IMG/VR virus record: IMGVR_UViG_3300044742_000232
Span: 1 to 64,000 of that record
Origin: a virus
DNA length: 64,000 bases
Strand: one strand, 5' to 3'
How positions within the stretch are numbered: position 1 is the first letter of the stretch; the number at the start of each line of letters is the position of its first letter. The position numbers were made by a program, and so were the translations under genes. Below the pieces are notes generated by a model. That model saw only the letters and a list, made by a program, of their open reading frames with translations. It ran no database searches and was not told the origin of the DNA. This document shows positions 57,209 to 64,000 of the stretch, in pieces.

Positions 57209-57472
57209 CTACTGTCCGGTGCCTCCAACGCGCCGATCTTGGAAGTCCCAGAACAGTACCGGGTTGCCGGAACTGTAGGGATCACGGACGGTGCGGACCT
57301 TGCCAGCCTTGGTGCCAGCACGGTTGATCCACATGTCATAGAAGCCCGGCCCTGGCGCGCTGGAAGAGCCCATGGACTTCTTGTTGTCCTTGGCCGTCTG
57401 CGCCTGAACGCCGCTGGAAACTGCAACCAAAGAGGCTGTAGCAACCAGCACGGCCATCACACTGATCTTCAT
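57209..57472 (-). CDS. Small secreted protein
   Basis: 87 residues. MKISVMAVLVATASLVAVSSGVQAQ is a Sec signal with A-x-A cleavage. The mature 60 residues are polar (PGPGFYDMWINRAGTKAGKV), without Cys. It has its own TTGACT-17-TATATT promoter and its own terminator, so it is a single-gene unit, and it is more GC-rich than most neighbours. Possibly host-derived. Function unknown. Confidence 0.7.
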   Translation of the reverse strand: MKISVMAVLVATASLVAVSSGVQAQTAKDNKKSMGSSSAPGPGFYDMWINRAGTKAGKVRTVRDPYSSGNPVLFWDFQDRRVGGTGQ

Positions 57473-57521
57473 ACAATTTTCTCCATTGAGTTAGGGGCTT
57501 TCAATCTCGCCCATAAAAGTC

Positions 57522-57550
57522 AATATAAAGAATCGGGGAACGAAAGTCAA
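57522..57550 (-). promoter_or_regulatory. Host-type promoter of the secreted protein
   Basis: TTGACT, 17 bases, TATATT on the minus strand, 50 bases before ATG 57472. Confidence 0.65.
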
Positions 57551-57564
57551 GCGTTCACAAAAAG

Positions 57565-57593
57565 TTGACTGAGAAGTCTATGTATGATAAAAT
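57565..57593 (+). promoter_or_regulatory. Host-type promoter of the GIY-YIG gene
   Basis: TTGACT, 17 bases, TAAAAT with an extended TGA element. The -10 ends 6 bases before ATG 57600, so the predicted transcript starts at or next to the start codon (leaderless). Confidence 0.6.
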
Positions 57594-57599
57594 GTAAAA

Positions 57600-58436
57600 A
57601 TGGATATTGTTTACAGATTCTTGAATCTCAGTAGTGGAAAGAGCTACATTGGGCGAACGAATATGGGGCTTGAGCCGCGTTTTCGTGCTCATGTTTATGC
57701 TTGGCAGCGTTGTAAAAAGAGACGCATGTGCAAGCTGTATTGGGCCTTTCGCAAGTATGGAACAGAGTGCTGGAAGCTTGAGGTGTTGGAGGAGTGCGCC
57801 AGTCTAGAGGAATCCAAGATCAGGGAAATAGAGTTGATTGCGGAATATGATGCTATCAAGAGCGGATATAACATGCAAAAAGGTGGCGATAGTGGATTGG
57901 CGGGAATGAAGCTAAGGAAAGGGCATAAGAAGGCTATTTCATCTTCAAGGAAAATATGGTTTCAGACTGAGGATGGAGATAGATGGAAAGAGGAGTTACG
58001 AAAAAAAACTAAAGGAAATAAGTATGGCGCTTTGCGAAAAAATACAAATCTATCTGAGGAAACCAAAAGAAAAATTAGTGAAGGTAATCGCGGTAAGGAA
58101 AGAACAGATATACAACGTGAAGTATTTTCTGATGAAATGAAACGTAGATGGGATTCTGGTGTTTACGACAATAGACCAGCAATGTCTGAAGAAACAAAAA
58201 GAAAAATAGCAATATGGAATGTTGGTAAGAAAAATACTGAAAGACAGAAACGGGTTGCAACAGAAGTTAATCAAAAGAAATGGGAAATAACTTTTCCTGA
58301 TGGGCATACTGAAGTTGTTATAAATCTAAGAAAATGGTGTCTAGAGAATGGATTAGATCAAGGTAATTTATCGCGCACACATTCTGGTAATGGAAAATCA
58401 AAACATAAGGGGTATTGGGCAAGAAAATTGGAATAA
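57600..58436 (+). CDS. GIY-YIG homing endonuclease with NUMOD3 repeats
   Basis: 278 residues. DIVYRFLNLSSGKSYIGRTN is a GIY-YIG start; RFRAHVYAWQRCKK, YWAFRKYGTECWKLEVLEEC and IREIELIAEYDAIKSGYNMQKGG complete the nuclease domain with its Glu. NUMOD3-like motifs (LSEETKRKISEGNRGK; MSEETKRKIAIWNVGK) and a C-terminal DNA-binding region follow. It lies on the opposite strand just past the capsid gene terminator, with no ribosome site. Confidence 0.9.
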   Translation: MDIVYRFLNLSSGKSYIGRTNMGLEPRFRAHVYAWQRCKKRRMCKLYWAFRKYGTECWKLEVLEECASLEESKIREIELIAEYDAIKSGYNMQKGGDSGLAGMKLRKGHKKAISSSRKIWFQTEDGDRWKEELRKKTKGNKYGALRKNTNLSEETKRKISEGNRGKERTDIQREVFSDEMKRRWDSGVYDNRPAMSEETKRKIAIWNVGKKNTERQKRVATEVNQKKWEITFPDGHTEVVINLRKWCLENGLDQGNLSRTHSGNGKSKHKGYWARKLE

Positions 58437-58458
58437 AAAAAGGGAGCCGCTAGCTCCC
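58435..58458 (-). terminator. Terminator after the capsid gene
   Basis: Minus strand GGGAGC-TAGCG-GCTCCC then seven T, 32 bases after the capsid stop. In the other direction TAATTTTAT follows, so it may also stop the endonuclease transcript. Confidence 0.8.
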
Positions 58459-58489
58459 TAATTTTATAAATACAATTACATAAGGTAGG

Positions 58490-59863
58490 TCACATAAGAT
58501 GTTGAACGAGGAACTTTCTGTAATAAACGTTTGAATCTACTACGATTGTGCCACCACCAGCAGTTAGACCTTGAGCGAATGGGTTAGCAGTCATACCATA
58601 ACGTGTCTTGAATCCGACCCGAGGTGTGAATGAATCTGGACGAACCGCATTCATTAGCTGTAGAGGAACGTAGGGGCAATAGAAGATACCAGCATCAAAA
58701 GCTGACTGTCCTTTATAGCCGACGTTGATATACTGGCCACCTGAAGAGTATGGATCAATGAAACACTTAATCTTTCCGTTCAGGACACCAATAAAGGTAG
58801 AACCTGTATCGTCTGGATTTAGGTTATTTTGTAGAGCAGGCGTATAATCAAGAACCTGTGCAGCTTGTAGAGCGGAAGCTACGTCCGAAGTCATAATGGC
58901 AATATTGCCTTTCCCTCTACGGGTAGACTTCGCTAGAGCGTTACATTCACGATCTAGTTGATACATTAGACCTTTCCATTTCTCAACGGACCAACGGCCA
59001 TTTGAGTCGGTATCAAGATCAAAGAAACCAGCAGTTGTAGTGTCTTCCTGACAACCAACTGTAGCAGCTAGGTTGACGGTGCGAACAACTTCACGATTGA
59101 TTTCCGCAAGGATTTCAGTTGAAAGAATGTTGATAAGTTCAGCGCGAGCATCCATACCATGAACTGCTTTCAAGTCTTGTGCGAGTTCTAGCGTGTATTC
59201 CGCAGCTAGCGCACGAGTTTTGGCAGTAACAGTATTTTTCTCAATGCTGAAAGCCATCTGAGCAAAATCAGAGTTAGAATCAGTTCCCAACGCTTCACCT
59301 TGCGCTGTTGACATTGCACCACCGTAGTTGTAGATGCCGGTCGCAGCGAGGTTTGAAACAGCAGTTGAGTTACCAGGGAGTGATCCAACATGCTTCAAGC
59401 CAAGGGTGTTAGCGCCAGAAAGGATTGAGCTAAACATCGTGTTGACTTCGTTATAAAAAGTCTCTGAACCAGTCTGGTTAGTATACCGAGAACGCATCGC
59501 AAAGATAAGACCAGTTGGACCTGTCATAGGCTGAACGCCAACAATGTCATAGGCAACTAGATTAGGAGCGGCACGTCTAACCATTGAGATTAGAATTGGG
59601 TCAAAGGTGTCAATTGCACCTGTTGAAGGATCGGAGCTAGAACCAGCCATCATGTTTACAGGAATGGCGGCTTCGTCCAATCTCATGTTCTGTGGAATGT
59701 GAACACGATCCTCACTAAGAGCCTGTTGAGTATTTTCCAACATAATCGCGGTACACATTGCGCGATGGTTGTCCCGAATCTTGGGCATCTCCTTATGATT
59801 AAGGATACCATCCCATTTTTGCTTCAGTAGTTCCATTTCATTTAACATTCTCTTCTGAGACAT
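58490..59863 (-). CDS. 23: Major capsid protein, T4 gp23 type
   Basis: 457 residues. GAIDTFDPILISMVRRAAPNLVAYDIVGVQPM is the gp23 core start (quoted for the pattern), with TRALAAEYTLELAQDLKAVH, GKIKCFIDPYSSGGQYINV and the C-terminal PDSFTPRVGFKTRYGM. A probable gp21 cleavage site L-D-E lies at residues 62-64. A CTAAATA late promoter is 34 bases upstream and a strong terminator follows. Parts of it are duplicated in the gene at 33671. Confidence 0.96.
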   Translation of the reverse strand: MSQKRMLNEMELLKQKWDGILNHKEMPKIRDNHRAMCTAIMLENTQQALSEDRVHIPQNMRLDEAAIPVNMMAGSSSDPSTGAIDTFDPILISMVRRAAPNLVAYDIVGVQPMTGPTGLIFAMRSRYTNQTGSETFYNEVNTMFSSILSGANTLGLKHVGSLPGNSTAVSNLAATGIYNYGGAMSTAQGEALGTDSNSDFAQMAFSIEKNTVTAKTRALAAEYTLELAQDLKAVHGMDARAELINILSTEILAEINREVVRTVNLAATVGCQEDTTTAGFFDLDTDSNGRWSVEKWKGLMYQLDRECNALAKSTRRGKGNIAIMTSDVASALQAAQVLDYTPALQNNLNPDDTGSTFIGVLNGKIKCFIDPYSSGGQYINVGYKGQSAFDAGIFYCPYVPLQLMNAVRPDSFTPRVGFKTRYGMTANPFAQGLTAGGGTIVVDSNVYYRKFLVQHLM

Positions 59864-59896
59864 TTATTATAACTCCTAATTGGTCTTTCTTAGTTT

Positions 59897-59903
59897 TATT
59901 TAG
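59897..59903 (-). promoter_or_regulatory. Late promoter motif CTAAATA of the capsid gene
   Basis: CTAAATAAAA on the minus strand, 34 bases before ATG 59863; AATTAGGAG ribosome site between. Confidence 0.65.
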
Positions 59904-59923
59904 AAATTCTATTTTTTCAACAG

Positions 59924-60985
59924 TTATCGTTTGATCATATGAGACAGAGTCTTGGCATATACATCCATTACTGGGTCTAGCTTCTTCTCTTCCTCAGTAT
60001 CGTTTTCAATAACGTCTTCCTGAAGAATACCAGTTGATTTGTCACCTTTTGTTGGGAAATACTTATTCTTTACAACAAGTAGTTTCCGCTCAAAAGTTTC
60101 TGGGGTTTCAAAATCGATTCCCTCAACAAGTGTCTTGAATTTCTCTTTTTGAGTAAGAACAAGACCTTCAGTCATTCTATTAATAAGTTCTTCTTTATCA
60201 ACAGATTCTAGACGCTCGGCTAGTTCTAGGTTCTGATTGATTGCGTCATTGAGTTGAGCTTCTAGAGCTTCAACTTTCTCGCCAAGAGCTTCAATGACAT
60301 CTACTTTGTCATCAGGAAACTCAATGTTGTGGTTATGGAGAACTTCTTTTAGATCATAAACCAACTCTTCCATGATTTCTGATTTGAGAGTTGATTCAAT
60401 CGCAACTTCGTTTTCTTGAACCCAAGCTTCTGTGATATAATCAAGATACTGGTCCAATTGTTCAGTTAGCGTTGTAAGAGCTTCGTCAACTTGTGCGTCG
60501 GCCTCTTCCTGTAGCTCTTCTCTCATCTTCTCACGCTCAAGAGCAACGCGAGTGGAAAGAGCGGCTTCAAAAATAGTTTCGGCTTTCTCTCTGAATTCAT
60601 CGGAGAGTTCTGTCTCGCCGCCGAAAATTTCTGTGATAGCTTCTTTGATGCTTTCTGTCATACCAGCTGAAGCAAAAGAAGGCTTCATTGCAAGAGTTCC
60701 AGCATTATGAGCAGCAGCACTATCGGGAATATTTTGAGCTTCTTGGCCGATCATCTGAAGCATCTGATCAAGGCAGTTGATAGCCATATCCTGAGGCATA
60801 ATACCAATTAGATTGACAGCCATTTTCATAGCTTCCATTTTATTGGAAGGCTTCATTGCGATGCTTGCTGCATTATCAGAAGCTTGGTCTTCGTCAACCG
60901 TGTCTTCAACATTCTCAATTTCATCGTCATCAAGAACTTCGTCTTCTATTAAAGTTTCTTTCTTTACCATTTTCTTTCTAGCCAT
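59924..60985 (-). CDS. 22: Prohead core scaffold protein, T4 gp22 type
   Basis: 353 residues, highly acidic N terminus (DEVLDDDEIENVEDTVDED) and long coiled-coil helices (residues about 150-290). It lies between the protease and capsid genes, exactly the T4 order 21-22-23. It forms the core on which gp23 assembles and is then degraded by gp21. The length exceeds T4 gp22 (269) by an acidic insertion. Confidence 0.88.
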   Translation of the reverse strand: MARKKMVKKETLIEDEVLDDDEIENVEDTVDEDQASDNAASIAMKPSNKMEAMKMAVNLIGIMPQDMAINCLDQMLQMIGQEAQNIPDSAAAHNAGTLAMKPSFASAGMTESIKEAITEIFGGETELSDEFREKAETIFEAALSTRVALEREKMREELQEEADAQVDEALTTLTEQLDQYLDYITEAWVQENEVAIESTLKSEIMEELVYDLKEVLHNHNIEFPDDKVDVIEALGEKVEALEAQLNDAINQNLELAERLESVDKEELINRMTEGLVLTQKEKFKTLVEGIDFETPETFERKLLVVKNKYFPTKGDKSTGILQEDVIENDTEEEKKLDPVMDVYAKTLSHMIKR

Positions 60986-61019
60986 GTTTATTTACAACTC
61001 CTGAACGAATACTATGTGT

Positions 61020-61026
61020 TATTTAG
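61020..61026 (-). promoter_or_regulatory. Late promoter motif CTAAATA of the scaffold gene
   Basis: CTAAATAACA on the minus strand, 35 bases before ATG 60985; TCAGGAG ribosome site between. Confidence 0.65.
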
Positions 61027-61032
61027 CGTTTA

Positions 61033-61911
61033 TTAGACTTCACATCTGTTTATTTGAGTGATATGATGCTGGGCTTTACTCCAGTGATGCTTGGCTTGTG
61101 CTCGGGAAACTTTAGTGGGACCATTGTGTTTTTCCCATTCCAATATTCCCTGATAAGCATTTCTATGAAAATCAAGCTGTTTCTGATGATGAGCTAGATG
61201 AACTTCTTTTCTTCCCTTTGGCCCCAAGTCATCAGACCAACCTTCTTGCTGTATGCCGTTAATATAATGAGAAAATAGTCCAAGCATCTTTTCTTCGCGC
61301 TCACGCCTTGGCATTTTCTTAACAGTTTCAGCCACTTGCTCTACATGTTTCTCCATATAAGTGCCTTTTGTAGCATCAAAAACCCATTCTACACCTTCCA
61401 TGATACCGTTTACCCAACATCCGGCGCCTGAGGGTTCAACAACACAATCAACAGTGAGAAGTTTGAAATCGTTTTGGACTTCTTGTAAACCTTTGTCATT
61501 AGGCTTTACTGAGCCAAGACCACGGGTTGACATGCCTAGTTTTCCGCCAGTTTCAATGATGTTTTTCATTAGCTTACCGGAAGCGCCTTCATCTAGGATC
61601 AAAGCCTTACCAATAACGTGATTACCATCCCATTTTAGGGAAGTAATACGATGGGAGATTTTCTCTTCATTGATTTTTGGGCCGTTTGCAGGATGCCCAA
61701 ACTCACCAAAAGCACTGCCATTGTTGACTTTATCTTTTAGAAAGCTCTCAACAATCGGCTCCATCAACGCTCTAGAATAGACTCTGTTATTGCGATTTGG
61801 AGTATCAACAGAGATATAGGGGCCAGAAACATAAAGGTGCTTCCGGCCGTCCTTTTCCTCGGTCAGATATTCCAGATCGTTAGTAACCTCAGTTATTAAG
61901 CGCAATGACAT
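61033..61911 (-). CDS. 21: Prohead protease, T4 gp21 type, with C-terminal extension
   Basis: 292 residues. HLYVSGPYISVDTPNRNNRV, SAFGEFGHPANGPKINEEK (catalytic His region), GGKLGMSTRGLGSV (catalytic Ser) and VDCVVEPSGAGCWVNGIMEG match the gp21/S78-like maturation protease. T4 gp21 is 212 residues; here about 80 extra His/Lys-rich residues follow (VHLAHHQKQLDFHRNAYQG, AKHHWSKAQHHI). It cleaves scaffold and capsid proteins after L/I-x-E. Confidence 0.9.
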   Translation of the reverse strand: MSLRLITEVTNDLEYLTEEKDGRKHLYVSGPYISVDTPNRNNRVYSRALMEPIVESFLKDKVNNGSAFGEFGHPANGPKINEEKISHRITSLKWDGNHVIGKALILDEGASGKLMKNIIETGGKLGMSTRGLGSVKPNDKGLQEVQNDFKLLTVDCVVEPSGAGCWVNGIMEGVEWVFDATKGTYMEKHVEQVAETVKKMPRREREEKMLGLFSHYINGIQQEGWSDDLGPKGRKEVHLAHHQKQLDFHRNAYQGILEWEKHNGPTKVSRAQAKHHWSKAQHHITQINRCEV

Positions 61912-61913
61912 TA

Positions 61914-62168
61914 TTATTCACTATTACCCTTGACGTTGGTTTCGATATAAGAAATAGTAAGACCGGCACCCGTGCGCTGGCCTGGACCCATAATGCGATC
62001 AGCATAATCTCTGAGGCCAGAAGCAATCATTTGACAAGCAACAAGCTCAATATTAGTGTTGCCACCGGAGCCATATTGAATTCCTGCCACGTTAGCCATA
62101 GCTGCCCACAAAGAAGCAGAAATTGTTAGAGTATTTGCACCAGTATCGGAAGTAACGACTTTAGCCAT
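61914..62168 (-). CDS. Small late protein, unknown
   Basis: 84 residues, MAKVVTSDTGANTLTISASL, Gly/Ser/Ala-rich with NVAGIQYGSGGNTNIELVAC. A CTAAATA motif lies 43 bases upstream and the protease gene follows directly, so it is a late structural or assembly protein by context. Confidence 0.65.
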   Translation of the reverse strand: MAKVVTSDTGANTLTISASLWAAMANVAGIQYGSGGNTNIELVACQMIASGLRDYADRIMGPGQRTGAGLTISYIETNVKGNSE

Positions 62169-62210
62169 GAATTAGAAAGTTCCTTTTTTATAGTTGTAAG
62201 TTCTGTGTTT

Positions 62211-62217
62211 TATTTAG
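62211..62217 (-). promoter_or_regulatory. Late promoter motif CTAAATA
   Basis: CTAAATAAAA on the minus strand, 43 bases before ATG 62168, overlapping the stop of the upstream gene. Confidence 0.55.
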
Positions 62218-62819
62218 TCTTTATCTATATTCTTCTTGATTTTTGGAGGATTCTTGTCCTGCCATTCCCCATGATTATAGTCTCTACTCCAGGGTTTTGG
62301 TTCTTCCAGGGAGCGAGCTTTTGTTTGATAGTAAGGAGCATAAAGCGCGCGGGCGACAGGCCCATAACCTTGACGTTTTTGCTTCATTCCTTGAGCTGTT
62401 TTATAGGCTTGGTTTGCGCGCTGGTATTTGTGTAAGTGTTTCAGGGATTCTGGATCAGTCAGAGGATGCGCAATATGTATACTACGTTTTCCTTTTCTTA
62501 CTTGATTAAGGTAAGCATTATAATGTTTCTCTGTTTTCTTTGCATGTTTATCAATAGCATCGTCTAATTCATCATCATTATGTGGATTTTCAGTAAGAGA
62601 TTCGTCACGTTCTAAGTCTCTTCTGTATTTGTCTAGCGCATGTTGAGCAGCACTTTTATGACCATATGCTCTTTTCAAGTGAGCTAAGGAAGCCCCAAGA
62701 TCAGATGAGGTATGAAACAAACGACGATGATTTGTTTCTAGCTTTTGATGATATTCAGCTTTTTTCTTTTGCTTGGGGGAACCTGTTGGAAGTCCAAGTA
62801 TTTTTCGTAAAAACTGCAT
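62214..62819 (-). CDS. Lys/His-rich head-region protein
   Basis: 201 residues, MQFLRKILGLPTGSPKQKKK, dominated by Lys, His and Arg helices (LAHLKRAYGHKSAAQHALDK). The composition resembles the gp21 extension and the basic proteins at 1-4.9 kb. Probably a virion protein; function unknown. Confidence 0.7.
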   Translation of the reverse strand: MQFLRKILGLPTGSPKQKKKAEYHQKLETNHRRLFHTSSDLGASLAHLKRAYGHKSAAQHALDKYRRDLERDESLTENPHNDDELDDAIDKHAKKTEKHYNAYLNQVRKGKRSIHIAHPLTDPESLKHLHKYQRANQAYKTAQGMKQKRQGYGPVARALYAPYYQTKARSLEEPKPWSRDYNHGEWQDKNPPKIKKNIDKD

Positions 62820-62826
62820 ATCATTT

Positions 62827-63183
62827 TTATGTTTGAGAAGTCATAAAGGAGTGAATCTTACCAAGCTCAACAACAACGAAAGAGTTGGTTGACATGGTAA
62901 TAACTAAACTACCGGCAGTGTCTAGATTGATAGTTCCCTGATGACCGACATAATCATGATAGCCAGATTGTGTATATCGGCCGACAACATTTGATCCGCG
63001 CAATACTGAAACCAAACCATCTGTGCCCCACCAAATACGTCTAACTGTTGCTCCCGACAGGATTTCATCACCAGTTGCAACGTTGCTAACTGAGTTGTTG
63101 CCTACGATTGTGATGCTGACATTGGAAACGGCATGGAGAGTAACAGAACTGTTCTTCCGATTTGCCATAATTCTTTCAACCAT
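62827..63183 (-). CDS. Small beta-rich late protein
   Basis: 118 residues, or 113 from MANRKNSSVTLHAVSNVSIT (GAAAGAA before ATG 63168). Strand-rich (VGNNSVSNVATGDEILSGAT) with a Val-rich end. Likely structural by context. No family recognised. Confidence 0.65.
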   Translation of the reverse strand: MVERIMANRKNSSVTLHAVSNVSITIVGNNSVSNVATGDEILSGATVRRIWWGTDGLVSVLRGSNVVGRYTQSGYHDYVGHQGTINLDTAGSLVITMSTNSFVVVELGKIHSFMTSQT

Positions 63184-63186
63184 TTA

Positions 63187-63963
63187 TTAACTAACGCTCC
63201 TTATGCTCCAAAAATCTGCTGACAGATCGGGATTGGTTAAGTAGGCAAAATGCAAGTAATAATAACCTTTATCACCAACACCATCACCCCATGAATTTCG
63301 GATGATAAAATGCTCGTCTTTTGTATAACCTACACACATCATAGCATGACCACCGAGAGGATCGGTGTGGGCTCCAGGCATCGGCACAAAGCCACCGTTC
63401 TTGTCACTCCAATAGAAATTCTCATAAATAGTAGAGCCAAAAACAAATGAATGCCCCGCCGCCAAGCAAGTTTTTAAGCTATACAGATCAGTGTTATTCA
63501 GTCTAAGATATGTGAGTGCTTTGTATTTCTTTGCATCAGTATAAGCTTGATGTGGTGGCTTGATTGCGAATTTTGAGATATCATAAGGCCAAACGGATTC
63601 ACGCGCAAAACCATGAGTTGCAACAGATTTGATACCATCACGAAGTTCTGCCCCGGAATCTTCTAGAGCATCGCCTTCCATTTCTCTTTCATTGTAATAG
63701 ATAAAAAGACGAGATGGTGTAAAATCAGGTAGACTCGTGTCTTTGATGCGTATAAACTCAATCATGCCAGCAATCGCTTGCGCGGTGCATGATCCGAGTT
63801 CATCTTGGTCATAAACAGGGGGACAGTGTTTGCGCAGATCAACAGACTCAGGAAGAGCAATTCGTTTTTCTAATTTAAGGTGGAAGTGTTCATATTTGTA
63901 GTCGCGAAAGTCAGGCTTATCGCGCCTCCATCCAAATTTGAACTTTGCTCTTGGTTTAGTCAT
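63187..63963 (-). CDS. Papain-like (C1) cysteine protease
   Basis: 258 residues. The catalytic triad is visible: QDELGSCTAQAIAG (Cys59), DPLGGHAMMCVGYT (His206), FIIRNSWGDGVGDKGYYYL (Asn223). The N terminus (RDKPDFRDYKYEH) is that of bacterial and phage C1 peptidases, without a signal peptide. It lies within the head gene cluster, so a role in virion maturation or host takeover is possible. Confidence 0.9.
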   Translation of the reverse strand: MTKPRAKFKFGWRRDKPDFRDYKYEHFHLKLEKRIALPESVDLRKHCPPVYDQDELGSCTAQAIAGMIEFIRIKDTSLPDFTPSRLFIYYNEREMEGDALEDSGAELRDGIKSVATHGFARESVWPYDISKFAIKPPHQAYTDAKKYKALTYLRLNNTDLYSLKTCLAAGHSFVFGSTIYENFYWSDKNGGFVPMPGAHTDPLGGHAMMCVGYTKDEHFIIRNSWGDGVGDKGYYYLHFAYLTNPDLSADFWSIRSVS

Positions 63964-64000
63964 CTTAGTATATCTTCTTTGGGTCTTTCTTTAGTCTTCT

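Overview
The window is a stretch of a T4-superfamily myovirus genome. It carries the T4-type replication and recombination set (gp41 helicase, UvsX, gp43 polymerase, gp44/gp62 clamp loader, gp45 clamp, RegA, gp46/gp47, UvsW, UvsY), the gp55 late sigma factor, and the head block gp21 protease, gp22 scaffold and gp23 capsid. The DNA is AT-rich and genes are tightly packed with ATGA-type overlaps. The host cannot be read directly. Secreted proteins with Sec and Tat-like signals point to a Gram-negative host, and gene content fits T4-like phages of Alphaproteobacteria (Caulobacter or Sinorhizobium phages), but this is inference.

Layout. 1-4.9 kb: very Lys/Arg-rich late proteins, one probably made by -1 frameshifting on nine A residues. 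4.9-16.2 kb: FkbM methyltransferase, small genes, gp41, a dATP/dGTP pyrophosphohydrolase, UvsX, a secreted zinc protease, a glycosyltransferase, gp43, an acetyltransferase and an RNA ligase. 16.2-19.6 kb: a DUF2828/TROVE-like (Ro60-like) vWA protein and a second vWA protein flank an approximately 0.8 kb gene-free block holding seven tandem structured RNA modules. 19.6-31 kb: deaminase, HNH endonucleases, RegA, clamp loader and clamp, a DUF2829 (Tad2-like) protein, glycosyltransferase, methyltransferase, deformylase and HAD phosphatase. 31-37.6 kb: gp46, an initiator-like tRNA, a receiver-like RNA-repair domain, a signal-bearing capsid-protein paralogue, gp47, a family of small Cys proteins and gp55. 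37.65-38.27 kb: a gene-poor structured block beside a palindromic bidirectional promoter. 38.3-43.7 kb: more small proteins, UvsW, a homing endonuclease and UvsY.

From 43.7 to 54.8 kb most genes are on the plus strand: small accessory proteins including a structured leader RNA, secreted and membrane proteins, a J-like protein and a SpoT/MESH1-like HD hydrolase, with a minus-strand cluster of zinc-ribbon proteins and a possible ADP-ribosyltransferase at 44.8-47.9 kb. From 54.8 kb to the right edge the minus-strand late genes return: a glycine-rich tail protein, gp23, gp22, gp21 and a papain-like protease.

Two promoter classes are visible. Host-type TTGACA/T-17-TATAAT-like promoters precede accessory genes and the RNA block. 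A short motif CTAAATA (once TATAAATA) lies about 26-120 bases upstream of structural genes and is probably the gp55-dependent late promoter. The most unusual features are the seven-module RNA next to the Ro60-like protein, and a Tat-like signal peptide fused to two blocks copied from the major capsid protein.
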